A stretch of DNA of 30,739 nucleotides. It comes from a virus. A program made the position numbers and the translations under genes. The notes below the pieces were generated by a model. That model worked only from the letters and a program-made list of their open reading frames with translations. It made no database searches and was not told the DNA's origin. The DNA lies in the IMG/VR virus record IMGVR_UViG_3300046011_001297, positions 1-30,739 of that record; one strand, given 5' to 3'. Below are positions 1-13,264 of this stretch, in pieces; the stretch's first letter is position 1, and each line of letters starts with the position of its first letter.

Positions 1-1
1 A

Positions 2-187
2 AGGGAGACTAAGCTTGCTGTGCATGAAGCCATCTGCTCGGAGCGCTATAACAGCATAGATCGCTCTTTGCGTGATGGGGATAAGCGCATGACCAAGATT
101 GAGTACTTGCTGTACGCGGTAATGGTCTGCGTCCTGTTCGGGCCGGGCGTTGCTGGGGAGCTTGTCAAAAAGATTTTAGGTCTGTAG
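2..187 (+). CDS. small membrane protein, 5' end cut by window
   Basis: The window opens inside this reading frame, which gives 61 residues before a TAG stop. The visible part is a charged helix (RYNSIDRSLRDGDKRMTKIE) followed by one hydrophobic segment (LLYAVMVCVLFGPGVAGEL) and a short basic tail. A soluble coiled region followed by a C-terminal TM helix resembles small phage holin-associated or XhlA-type proteins, and the gene sits two bases before another tiny membrane protein in the lysis region. The holin-accessory role is inference from layout and position. The true start is outside the window. Confidence 0.6.
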   Translation, partial: RETKLAVHEAICSERYNSIDRSLRDGDKRMTKIEYLLYAVMVCVLFGPGVAGELVKKILGL

Positions 188-189
188 CC

Positions 190-282
190 ATGAGGGATCT
201 GGTCGAAGCGTTTATCGTTGCGGCCTTTTTAGTTATCTTCATTATTTGGGGTACGTTCACCCTTATATGGATTTGGGGTTAA
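190..282 (+). CDS. 30-residue single-TM protein
   Basis: A tiny ORF (MRDLVEAFIVAAFLVIFIIW...) that is nearly all one hydrophobic helix and ends WIWG. It starts two bases after the preceding stop and ends three bases before the next start, so it is packed like a real member of the lysis operon. No clear Shine-Dalgarno precedes it, so translation may be coupled to the upstream gene. Function unknown; a small holin or holin regulator is possible. Confidence 0.5.
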   Translation: MRDLVEAFIVAAFLVIFIIWGTFTLIWIWG

Positions 283-285
283 CCC

Positions 286-903
286 ATGAGTGATGAAAAA
301 CTAAACGCCAATTCAACGCTTGATAAAGTGTTGGGCTACGTAGATAGTCCATTTAAGCTATTTGCAATCCTTGTCATGGGGGTTATGGCTTTTGTTGGGT
401 ATATGTTTTGGCAAAACCAATCGTTCCTAATCTCTGCGTACCAAGAGCAGAAGCGGATGCCAAGCATCAACGAGGAAAGAGCAGACGATGCGGCTTCTGT
501 ACTGTTTAAACAAACAGACGCTAAGTTTGTGGCTATTTTCAAAGTCAACCCAATATTGGGCACTCGGATTATGTACAGGCTGTATACAAAAGATGGGCGC
601 AGTAAGGAGTTAGAAGGCTTGGACGTTGGTCTGTTTACCGCCAACCACGCAAACAACAATGATGTTGTAAAACTAATGGCAGGGGATGTTCCTTGCAGTC
701 AGTACCTACGCCCACAAAGTGAATTGGGCATTTGGTACATAGCGCAAGGAGTTGGTTATACCTGCCGAATATCTGTGCCCCCAGATCGCAGTCGGTTCAT
801 AGGGCAGATTACGGCAGGATGGTCTAGTCAACCTGACAACTTAGAACACATCATTTCAATGATGGAGATTTCAGCAACCATGCTTACTAAACGAGGTAAC
901 TAA
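286..903 (+). CDS. one-TM phage protein of unknown function
   Basis: This 205-residue protein has a short cytoplasmic N-terminus, one strong TM helix at about residues 24-43 (LFAILVMGVMAFVGYMFW) and a soluble domain of about 160 residues that would be periplasmic. There are two cysteines in the soluble part. It overlaps the endolysin start by one base (TAATG), so the two are probably translationally coupled. Position directly before endolysin and holin suggests a role in lysis, but I do not recognise the family and do not call it a spanin: there is no lipobox and no nested second ORF. Confidence 0.65.
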   Translation: MSDEKLNANSTLDKVLGYVDSPFKLFAILVMGVMAFVGYMFWQNQSFLISAYQEQKRMPSINEERADDAASVLFKQTDAKFVAIFKVNPILGTRIMYRLYTKDGRSKELEGLDVGLFTANHANNNDVVKLMAGDVPCSQYLRPQSELGIWYIAQGVGYTCRISVPPDRSRFIGQITAGWSSQPDNLEHIISMMEISATMLTKRGN

Positions 904-1418
904 TGGCTCAGTTTGAACCAGCCTTTGAGCAGATGATTAGAGACGAGGGCGGTTACGTCCTCCACGAAGTTGCTGGCGACACAGGTGGGATGACCTACGC
1001 AGGCATCGCTCGTAACAAGAACCCACAGTGGAACGGCTGGGCGCTGGTGGACAAGAAGGAGTTTGGCGGCTCCCTAACGCCTATGGTGCGTGAGTTTTAC
1101 CGTGTTGAGTTCTGGGACAAGATGCGTGGCAACGAAATTTCAAACCAAGAGGTAGCTAACAGCATCTTTAACTTTGGGGTAAATGCTGGCATGGGCATGG
1201 CTGTAAAGCTTGCCCAGTTGGTCGTTGGAGCTACCCCTGACGGTGGAATAGGCGCCAAAACGGTTGAAAAACTTAACCAAGTCACGGATGGACAGCGGTT
1301 TAAGGAGTCTTATGCGTTGGCAAAGATTGCCCGTTACGTTGAGATATGCAACAAAAACCCCGTGCAGGTCAAGTTCCTCAAAGGCTGGATTAACCGCACA
1401 TTGAAAGGTCTAGCATGA
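903..1418 (+). CDS. endolysin, glycoside hydrolase family 108
   Basis: This 171-residue protein matches the GH108 plus PG_binding_3 layout of phage muramidases. Residues 9-35 hold the family signature: the catalytic glutamate is E15 in the RDEGGY motif, followed by DTGGMTYAGI. The C-terminal half (about 95-165), with NFGVNAGMG and VGATPDGGIGAKT, matches the peptidoglycan-binding domain. The enzyme would cut the glycan chain of the host wall at the end of infection. There is no signal peptide, so export depends on the neighbouring holin, whose start overlaps this gene by four bases (ATGA). A second wall-cutting enzyme, of virion type, is at 13265-14560. Confidence 0.92.
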   Translation: MAQFEPAFEQMIRDEGGYVLHEVAGDTGGMTYAGIARNKNPQWNGWALVDKKEFGGSLTPMVREFYRVEFWDKMRGNEISNQEVANSIFNFGVNAGMGMAVKLAQLVVGATPDGGIGAKTVEKLNQVTDGQRFKESYALAKIARYVEICNKNPVQVKFLKGWINRTLKGLA

Positions 1419-1852
1419 GCTTGCTTGCCGTTGGATCAATCATTGAAGCCGTGGGTAAGGTTGCAGGCGACCTGATCACCACTGACAAAGAAAAGATGGA
1501 GATGGAGATTGAGCAACGAAAGCTCGATCTTGAAGAGAAGCGCATCGACCAAGCTACAGACTTAGCTCAGATTGAAGTCAACAAGATCGAAGCGGCGTCC
1601 TCTAGCGTGTTTGTCAGCGGTTGGCGCCCTGCCATTGGCTGGATCGGTGTTGCGGCTATGGGTTACCAGTTCTTGGCTTATCCGCTGTTTCAGTGGGCTT
1701 GGAAGTACTTGCAGGCTATGGGTTGGGTTCCAGTGGGTATGGATCCTCCCCCAGTTCTTGAAGCTGACCAGCTTTGGGTCATCCTGTCAGGAATCTTGGG
1801 AATCGCTGGTATGCGTTCTTTTGAGAAGACTAAGGGTGTGGCAAGCAAGTAA
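1415..1852 (+). CDS. three-TM holin (GTA_holin_3TM-like)
   Basis: This 145-residue protein has a charged coiled-coil N-terminal half (residues 20-60, rich in E, K, Q and D). The conserved block SGWRPAIGWIGVAAMGYQF (69-87) is typical of the GTA_holin_3TM family. Hydrophobic segments lie at about 72-91, 92-105 and 119-134, and the tail RSFEKTKG is basic. It would form the inner-membrane hole that releases or triggers the endolysin encoded just upstream with a four-base overlap. It is the last gene before the late-gene promoter at 1855. Confidence 0.88.
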   Translation: MSLLAVGSIIEAVGKVAGDLITTDKEKMEMEIEQRKLDLEEKRIDQATDLAQIEVNKIEAASSSVFVSGWRPAIGWIGVAAMGYQFLAYPLFQWAWKYLQAMGWVPVGMDPPPVLEADQLWVILSGILGIAGMRSFEKTKGVASK

Positions 1853-1854
1853 CC

Positions 1855-1883
1855 TTGTCACAAGTTAAAAGGCATACTAAAAT
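1855..1883 (+). promoter_or_regulatory. sigma-70 promoter for tail genes
   Basis: The -35 box TTGTCA (1855-1860) is separated by exactly 17 bases from the -10 box TAAAAT (1878-1883). It lies in the 58-base gap between the holin stop and the adaptor gene, whose start at 1911 has a good RBS (AAGAGGTG). This is the best canonical sigma-70 promoter in the window. It does not belong to the TTTTAA...TGTTAAGAT family found in the early region. Confidence 0.72.
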
Positions 1884-1910
1884 GTCTCAACGAATTTAAG
1901 AGGTGAACGC

Positions 1911-2546
1911 ATGGCGACTGCAAGTGTTATGACCTATGACAGCTTGGTCGAAAACATCCAGTCTTATCTGGAGCGTACTGACACCGCTACGCTGGACAAG
2001 ATTCCCCTGTTTATCATGCTTGCTGAGCAGGTTATAGCCTCTCAGATCAAGTTTTTGGGCAACCTGACGGTCAACACCAGCAACATGGTGATTGGGACTT
2101 CTACGATTGCCAAACCAGCTCGTTGGCACAAAACGGTGTCCATGAACATCACAGTGGGTGGATCGCGCCAGCCAGTTTTGCTTCGTAAATATGAGTATTT
2201 GCGGGAGTATTGGCCTTCCCCCACAGCGACGGGAACCCCTGTCTACTACGCTGACTACGACTACTCGAACTGGCTCATAGCTCCTACCCCTGACGTAGCC
2301 TATGCCTTTGAGGTCTTGTACTACGAGCGTGTTCAGCCTTTGGACAGCTCTAACCAAACCAATTGGTTTACCATCTACGCTCCCCAAGCTTTGCTTTATG
2401 GTTCCTTGCTTCAAGCTATGCCATTCCTCAAGAATGACGAGCGCATTCCTATGTGGCAGAGTCAATACAAATTGATCATGGACACGTTGATGGCTGAGGA
2501 CAAGTTGCGTGTGGCTGATCGTCAAGCAATTGCGGTGGATTCATGA
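1911..2546 (+). CDS. head-to-tail adaptor (SU10/phiEco32-type)
   Basis: This 211-residue protein opens with SVMTYDSLVENIQSYLERTD and contains IPLFIMLAEQVIASQIKFLG, a Trp/Tyr-rich middle (YEYLREYWPS) and a C-terminal helical stretch near 170-200. This matches the adaptor or head-completion proteins of short-tailed phages such as SU10, which dock onto the portal and extend the DNA channel. It heads the late operon directly before the fibre-like and nozzle-like genes, as expected for tail assembly order. The start at 1911 follows the RBS AAGAGGTG. Assignment rests on remembered family patterns. Confidence 0.72.
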   Translation: MATASVMTYDSLVENIQSYLERTDTATLDKIPLFIMLAEQVIASQIKFLGNLTVNTSNMVIGTSTIAKPARWHKTVSMNITVGGSRQPVLLRKYEYLREYWPSPTATGTPVYYADYDYSNWLIAPTPDVAYAFEVLYYERVQPLDSSNQTNWFTIYAPQALLYGSLLQAMPFLKNDERIPMWQSQYKLIMDTLMAEDKLRVADRQAIAVDS

Positions 2547-3778
2547 GCTACGTAAGTCCTTTTACTGGTGACGTAATCCAGCCGACGGACGTCAGCTTCC
2601 GTGCGGTGACGCTGTCTGCTAACACGCAGTTGAACTGGCCCAGCAACAGCACCACAAGCACCGACTACGCCTCTCGCATCATGCAGGTGACTGCTACCGC
2701 TGGTAGCTTGAGCCTTTATATGCCTCCTGCCGACCAGACTTCGGTTGGTAACGACGCTCTGATCCGCAATATCGGTGCGAACACCTTTACGGTCAAAGAC
2801 TACACAGGCGTAAACACCATTGTGTCTGTAGCCGCTGGTGAGTCCAAGTACATCTACATCACCACCAACGCTACCGCACAAGGTACTTGGGGTGTCATAG
2901 CTTTTGGTACTGGTACATCCTCTGCTGATGCGGCTACTTTAGCTGGTTATGGTTTGGTTGCCAGTGGTGCTACGCTTAACCAAAGCCATCCAAGCTCGTC
3001 GATCACCACTGGTACTACCTTAGCTGTAACTGACCGAGCTCAGACTCGTGTGTGGGGTGGTGGTTCAGGTACAGCAACGCTTCCAGCCGCGGCTACCCTT
3101 GGGAACAATTGGTTCACGCTGTTCAAGAACAACGGTACAGGATCTTTTACGATCTCTTGCACTGGTGCTGAGCTGATTGACGGTAATTCTTCTAAGACGT
3201 TTAACCCAACTGAGTCAGCATTTATTGTATGTACAGGTACAGCTTATGTGACCGTGGGGTATGGTGTCAGTAGCCAGTTTACGTTTACTGCACTTACTAA
3301 AAACGTGACTGGTGGATCTGTCCTTCTCACAAACAATGAAGCGGCGAACAACATTCAAGAGTACGTTGGTAGCTTGACAAGCAACGTGGTTGTGACGTTC
3401 CCGCCAGTGGTTAACTTGTACGTGATTTCTAATCAGGTTACTGATAATGGATTCACGTTTACCGTCACAACAGGTTTGGGGTTCAGTGCGACGATCCCCC
3501 CGGGGCAACAAGCCACGCTCATTTGCGACGGAACTAACTTCCTTAACGCCAACACCACGCAAGCAGGTGCAACCACCGTGAGCTTGGTGGATGGTACTGT
3601 AGGTACGCCATCTCTTAACTTCGCGGCGGAAACTAGCACTGGTTTGTATCGTCCTGCGGCTGGTGAGTTAGGCATCTCTGTGCTTGGTACTAAGCGTGTG
3701 GGTGTAACAGCTACTGGAGTCTCGGTAACAGGTTCTGGCACGTTCACCACAGGAATTGCTGGGGGCACGTTCACATGA
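2543..3778 (+). CDS. tail fibre-like structural protein
   Basis: This 411-residue protein is almost free of charged residues and rich in Thr, Ser, Gly, Asn and Val, as in beta-structured phage fibres. It has two similar beta modules: one around 20-120 (MQVTATAGSLSLYMPPAD, NIGANTFTVKDYTG) and one around 165-240 (TLGNNWFTLFKNNGTGSFTI). The C-terminal 70 residues carry the fibre-tip-like stretch TGLYRPAAGELGISVLGTKR. It overlaps the adaptor and nozzle genes by four bases on each side. A virion surface or receptor-contact role is likely. The shortness and missing chaperone-like end leave open that it is a tail accessory protein rather than the main receptor-binding fibre. Confidence 0.7.
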   Translation: MSYVSPFTGDVIQPTDVSFRAVTLSANTQLNWPSNSTTSTDYASRIMQVTATAGSLSLYMPPADQTSVGNDALIRNIGANTFTVKDYTGVNTIVSVAAGESKYIYITTNATAQGTWGVIAFGTGTSSADAATLAGYGLVASGATLNQSHPSSSITTGTTLAVTDRAQTRVWGGGSGTATLPAAATLGNNWFTLFKNNGTGSFTISCTGAELIDGNSSKTFNPTESAFIVCTGTAYVTVGYGVSSQFTFTALTKNVTGGSVLLTNNEAANNIQEYVGSLTSNVVVTFPPVVNLYVISNQVTDNGFTFTVTTGLGFSATIPPGQQATLICDGTNFLNANTTQAGATTVSLVDGTVGTPSLNFAAETSTGLYRPAAGELGISVLGTKRVGVTATGVSVTGSGTFTTGIAGGTFT

Positions 3779-6017
3779 CGCAAAAGGTGTTTGCCCTCGA
3801 CACGAAGCCGGGGATCCAGCGCGATGGAACCGTCTTTGACAAAGAGTTCTACAACGACGGTCGTTGGGTTCGCTTCCAGCGTGGTCGCCCACGTAAGATG
3901 GGTGGGTATCGTGAGATTGTGAACGATCTGGCTGGCCCTTCCCGCGGGATGTACCTCAACCCACAGCAGAACTTTAACAACGTGTTCAGTGGGTACTCTG
4001 GTGGCTTGCAGTTGCTACCGATCAGCAGTACTGGAACAGGTTCTGGTATCACGGACATGACGCTGTCGAACTTCACAGCGAACGCAAACAACTTGTGGCA
4101 GTTTGATACGTTCTATGACGTGAGTGGGTCTGGGAATAACTTGTTGCTTGCGCACCCCGGTCAGAATCTGACCCTCATCGACAACAACGTCAACACCCCT
4201 GTTTTGGGTGGCGACATCACTGGTACTTCGATGGCGGCTCTTGGCGTGTTCACAAGCTCCGTGTTCTTGAACGCCACAACGACAATGTACTTGTCAACCC
4301 AAGATCTTTTGATTGGCGCTGGTCAGACCATCACAGGAACTGGTATTCCTTCTAGCACGACTGTTGTTTCTTCTAACCTACGGGTTCCAGTGTTGAACGC
4401 CGTAGCTGTTACAGGTATTGCTGGTCAGTGTTCTTGCACATCAACAACTGGTCTTTATGTTGGGCAAACCGTTGCCGTGTCTGGCACTAGCACTGGAACC
4501 GCTACTGGTATCACTTCTGGCGTGACGTACTTCATCATCGCCACCAACTATGCGACGACCTTCACGTTATCAGCTTCCTCTGGTGGCGCGGCAATCACAA
4601 CTACCGCTGGCACAACCACTGGTTTGGTCTTTACCATGGGTCAGATCCAAGACGTGGTTATCTCCAGCGCCGCAACGACCTCTGGCGCTTCCACAATTAC
4701 TTTTGACAACAACGTATCAGTCTCTGGTGGCGTGGTTACCCTCCACCCCTACGTGTTTGTCTACGGAAATGATGGGTTGATCAGGAACTCTGGTGCGGGT
4801 AACGTCCAAGATTGGGTCTCTGCTGACGCAAATGAGGTCTCTGTAGCCACAGGAAAGATTGTCCAAGGGCTACCTGTCAGGGGCGGTTCAAACGCGCCTT
4901 CTGGGCTGTTTTGGAGCCTTGATAGCCTAATTAGGGTGTCATACATCGGTGGTGCTGGCACTCCTCCTCAGTACTGGCGGTATGACTTGATCTCTTCTCA
5001 GTCGTCTATTCTGTCTGGTCAGTCAGTGATTGAGTACGACGGTATCTATTATTGGTGTGGTGTTGACCGATTCTTGCTCTACAACGGTGTTGTGAAAGAG
5101 ATCCCTAACGCCATGAACCAGAACTACTTCTTTGACAACCTAAACTACGCCGAGCGCGAAAAGGTTTGGGTTTCAAAGGTTCCTCGTTTTGGTGAGATCT
5201 GGTGGTTCTATCCTCGTGGTAGCGCTACTGAATGCACAGACGCAATTGTCTACAATGTGCGTGAGAATACTTGGTATGACGCAGGTCAAGCATTGGGTGC
5301 TCAGCGTTCTGCTGGTTACTTCTCTCAGGTCTTCCCTTACCCAATTGCCGCTGATTGGAACATCAACGCTTCAGGTGGTATTTTGACTGCCACTATCACA
5401 AATGCTGGATCTGGTTATACCGATGGAACCTACAACAACACCCCCCTAACTGGCGGTGCAGGTACAGGCGCTACAGCTAATATCACCGTCGCTGGTGGTG
5501 TCGTGACCACCGTAGTGATAAATGGTCACGGTGTTAATTACGCAGTCGGTAATACGTTGTCAGCATCAATTACAGGTGGTGCTGGGTTTGTTTTGACTGT
5601 TGCAACTTTGATGAACTTTGTTTCTTTGTACCAAAACGAGATTGGTACTGATAAGGTCAGTGGTGCTTTGGCTGTGGCGATTGAGTCCTACTTTGAGACA
5701 AATGACTTGGGGTTGGTCTCAGGAGGCCCGTCTCAGCCATCCCCTGTCGGCGAGAACAAATGGTTACGCTTAGAGCGTGTTGAACCTGACTTTATCCAAA
5801 GCGGTGACATGGAGCTATACGTGACTGGACGACCCTTTGCTCAGTCTCAAGACGTTACGTCTTCTGCATACACATTCACGCCCACGACAGGTAAGGTTGA
5901 CATGCGTGAACAACGTCGTGAGTTGAGGTTAAAGTTTGTGTCTAACGTGACTGGTGGGAATTACCAAGTTGGTAAGATCATCTTAGATGCTGACTTCGGT
6001 GATGTGAGGCCTTACTA

Positions 6018-6018
<1 letters not shown>
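3775..6018 (+). CDS. tail nozzle / P22 gp10-like structural protein
   Basis: This 747-residue protein has an N-terminus (KPGIQRDGTVFDKEFYNDGR, then WVRFQRGRPRKMGGYR) typical of podovirus tail-nozzle or DNA-stabilisation proteins that cap the adaptor ring. The middle has WFYPRG and NTWYD blade-like motifs (about 475-505), consistent with a beta-propeller. Two Thr/Gly-rich insertions look like decoration modules: about 155-300, and about 540-620 with the GSGYTDGTYNN motif seen in many phage structural proteins. It follows the fibre-like gene with a four-base overlap and touches the next gene by one base. Nozzle identity is inferred from N-terminal pattern and gene order. Confidence 0.65.
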
Positions 6019-10642
<4,624 letters not shown>

Positions 10643-10652
10643 GGAGCACACC

Positions 10653-11723
10653 ATGGGACTATTTACTGGAGCCGCACCACCAGACGTAACCAAGACGCAA
10701 ACGACTGCGTCTACTACGCCTGACTACTACACGGATTACCTGACCAAGCTGTCTCAATCTGGTCAGAATGCCATGGGTACATTTGACCCAGTGACCAAGC
10801 AGTTTACCGCCCCAACTCAGGCATCTATGGTGGCGGCTGGATCTCCTTACGTTGCTGAGTTGACTCAAGAGCAGAAGGACATATTTGACACTGCTCCAAC
10901 GCAACTGACCCGCTATCAAGATCCCCTTGATCAAGCTCTGACTGCTGGTAAATCTGGCATGGATGTTAGTCAAGCTGACATCTCCAAGTTCTACAACCCC
11001 TACGAGAATGCAGTGGTTGGTGGTTTGGCTACGCAGAGCGCTACGAACGTACAACGCAACCTCATGCCTCAACTCAAGGCTGGCTTTGTTGGTTCTGGTG
11101 CTTTAGGTAGCTCACGCTATGCAAACGCCATGGGTCAGACTATGGGTGACGTGAACACTGGTCTCCTGCAAGAGCAGAACAAGACGCGCATGGCTGGTTA
11201 CACCCAAGCCATGGATGCGGCTATGAAAGAGGCTCAGTTGTCTAACCAAGCCGCTTCCGCATTGACAGGAGTAGGTCAAGCTGAACAGCAAGCCGCAACG
11301 ACTGGGCTGAAGACTGGTGCTGACCTTGGTGCCTTAGAGCAGGCTTACACACAAGCTCAGATCAACGCACCCTTGACACAGGCTACAAACGTCGCTCAGT
11401 TGATGAGAGGGTACACAGTGCCAACAGGTCAGACGCAGACGTACAAGGGCCCCGGGGACGCCTTCCAGCCCTCACCCCTGTCACAGATTGCCAGCTTGGG
11501 CACCCTTTTGGGCAGTGGCTTCAATTCCAGCTCTGGTTGGGGTAACAAGTTGCTTAAAGGCTTGGGTACTTTTGGTAGTACTTCCGATGCAGATAAAGCG
11601 ATTAACGATTATTTCAAAGCTACAGGAAATAGCCCATTTGATGTTAGTGACACTGGAACCGTTGACTACACCGAAGAACTGCCTGAGTGGCTCCAAGAAT
11701 ATTACGCCAATAACCCCGATTGA
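10653..11723 (+). CDS. internal/ejection-type virion protein
   Basis: This 356-residue protein is rich in Ala, Gln, Thr and Gly, with few charges. A central block, ISKFYNPYENAVVGGLATQS (about 110-129), is followed by GFVGSGALGSSRYANAMGQT. This resembles a pattern (FYNPY..VV ... GAFG.SR) I recall in proteins next to lytic transglycosylases in short-tailed phages, usually taken as DNA-ejection or internal core proteins. The central 130-240 region is predicted to be helical and Gln/Ala-rich. It begins after a strong RBS (TAAGGAG) and is followed by two more virion-type genes. Confidence 0.62.
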   Translation: MGLFTGAAPPDVTKTQTTASTTPDYYTDYLTKLSQSGQNAMGTFDPVTKQFTAPTQASMVAAGSPYVAELTQEQKDIFDTAPTQLTRYQDPLDQALTAGKSGMDVSQADISKFYNPYENAVVGGLATQSATNVQRNLMPQLKAGFVGSGALGSSRYANAMGQTMGDVNTGLLQEQNKTRMAGYTQAMDAAMKEAQLSNQAASALTGVGQAEQQAATTGLKTGADLGALEQAYTQAQINAPLTQATNVAQLMRGYTVPTGQTQTYKGPGDAFQPSPLSQIASLGTLLGSGFNSSSGWGNKLLKGLGTFGSTSDADKAINDYFKATGNSPFDVSDTGTVDYTEELPEWLQEYYANNPD

Positions 11724-11732
11724 GGATTAAGC

Positions 11733-13262
11733 ATGGCACTTCCAACAAGCTTACTTAAAAAACCTGTCGATCTATCTGGTACTTCACCAGAAGACGAGGA
11801 ATACAAACTCGACTTCAAGAAATCACAAGCTGACCTAAAAGCGGCTCTTGCCGCTCGTGAGAATCAACTGTTTGATCCAGTTCTGTTAGCTCTGTCTCAA
11901 GGTTTTGCCGCGCCTACAAAAACTGGTGCATTTGGTGAGTCATTGAGCACTGCCGCAGGCTTAGCTAATCAAGCCGCTCAAGGTCAGCAAAAGAACTTGA
12001 TGGAAAACGCCCAGATGCGTATGCAACTAGCTCAGATGGGTTTAGAGCAGGGCAACAAGGAAAGAGCTATGAGTATGGTTGGGAAATTGTTTCCTAAGCC
12101 TGCTGGCGCTCCTTCCGTGGGCGCACCTGCTGGTGGGGCTGTTGCTGGTGCAGAGGGTGCCCCTCCTGCCGCTCCGCCTGCGCAAGAATTGCGCACAATT
12201 ACTGGCGAAGATATTTTTAGAATCACTGCCGCAAACAAAGACATTGGTAGCGCTTTAGCTGAAGCTGTTAAGCTGGATAGAGAGCGTTTTAAGATCTCTC
12301 AGAACGGTATTGTTTTTGACTCAGGAACGGGTCAGTACTTGAACATCCCGATCCCGGGGCAGACGCAGTCAAAGTTTGATACGCCATTCGGCTCATTCAA
12401 CATGACCGCTAACGAGTACGCTCAACTTGGTCAGGCTATGTCTCAGGGCAAGGGCAAGGAATGGATGGACATGTGGCGTCAAGGCAAGATTGACGTAGCT
12501 GGTAAACCTGTTGCTGGAGCTGTTCCTTTGCCTGCTGGTACTCCTATTACTGGCGGACGCCAATCAACTTCTGATGCTGAATCCGCCGCCGCCGCTAAGA
12601 GAATTGAGGCTGAAACAACAGCTAAGACTCGCGTCCAGCAAACAACTGAAGTCAAAGATGCCGCTAAAGCCGCCATGACCTTACTTCCTTTGTACGACAG
12701 AGCTGGCAAGCTTTTGAAGACCCAAGGAATTGATGAGGCTTTGGGTGTATTTGAGAGACCTGACTTCTTGGCACAACTTGGAGCTTTCCTTGACGACGCC
12801 GTGAGGATTGGCCCTTACGCCGTCAACGCCCCTGCTATTCGTAAGATCGTTACAAACTTTGCTACTGATCCTAAAGTAATCAGCGCTTTGACAGAGCTAG
12901 GTCAAGTTGAAGCGATGTGGCAGTTTGCTCAGCGTAAAGGTTTGGGTTCTGGAACGTCTGTGTCAAACTTTGAACAGCAGATGGTGAACTCGATGGGCCC
13001 TAACTTCAAGGATCCCAAAGACGCCTACACCAAGAAACTTCAGTTCATGCGTGAGAAGGCTAACTTTGAGCAATTGCTTGGCAAAGAACTCTACCGCACT
13101 GGTTTGCAGTACGAGGACTACGTTAATTCAAATGACTTTGATCGCATATTCCTTGACTACCGCAACCGCCTAGAGCGAATTGGTGAGGTCAAAGCTCCAA
13201 GTGTGGGCGGAAATGTTAACCCAGCGGCTGGTAATGATCTGCGTAAAAAGATAGGGATGTAA
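11733..13262 (+). CDS. internal virion protein, unknown exact role
   Basis: This 509-residue protein has an N-terminal helical region (about 15-105, rich in A, K, Q and M), a Pro/Ala/Gly linker (about 112-145: GAPSVGAPAGGAVAGAEG), a middle domain (150-270) and a C-terminal helical domain (about 300-490). There are no TM segments and no catalytic motif that I recognise. It lies between the ejection-type protein and the transglycosylase-containing protein, nine and two bases away. That order is like the internal core gene trio of T7-like and P22-like phages, so it may be part of the ejected channel. This is inference from position and composition. Confidence 0.55.
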   Translation: MALPTSLLKKPVDLSGTSPEDEEYKLDFKKSQADLKAALAARENQLFDPVLLALSQGFAAPTKTGAFGESLSTAAGLANQAAQGQQKNLMENAQMRMQLAQMGLEQGNKERAMSMVGKLFPKPAGAPSVGAPAGGAVAGAEGAPPAAPPAQELRTITGEDIFRITAANKDIGSALAEAVKLDRERFKISQNGIVFDSGTGQYLNIPIPGQTQSKFDTPFGSFNMTANEYAQLGQAMSQGKGKEWMDMWRQGKIDVAGKPVAGAVPLPAGTPITGGRQSTSDAESAAAAKRIEAETTAKTRVQQTTEVKDAAKAAMTLLPLYDRAGKLLKTQGIDEALGVFERPDFLAQLGAFLDDAVRIGPYAVNAPAIRKIVTNFATDPKVISALTELGQVEAMWQFAQRKGLGSGTSVSNFEQQMVNSMGPNFKDPKDAYTKKLQFMREKANFEQLLGKELYRTGLQYEDYVNSNDFDRIFLDYRNRLERIGEVKAPSVGGNVNPAAGNDLRKKIGM

Positions 13263-13264
13263 TC

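Noticed and set aside
1896-2525. Antisense 209-codon open frame opposite the adaptor gene
   Set aside because: Composition is that of a shadow frame, it has no RBS or operon context, and the plus-strand frame matches an adaptor family and follows a good promoter.
4926-4935. Perfect palindrome CCTAATTAGG next to GGTGTC
   Set aside because: Lies inside the nozzle gene far from any transcription start; probably chance despite similarity to the TAGGG motif.
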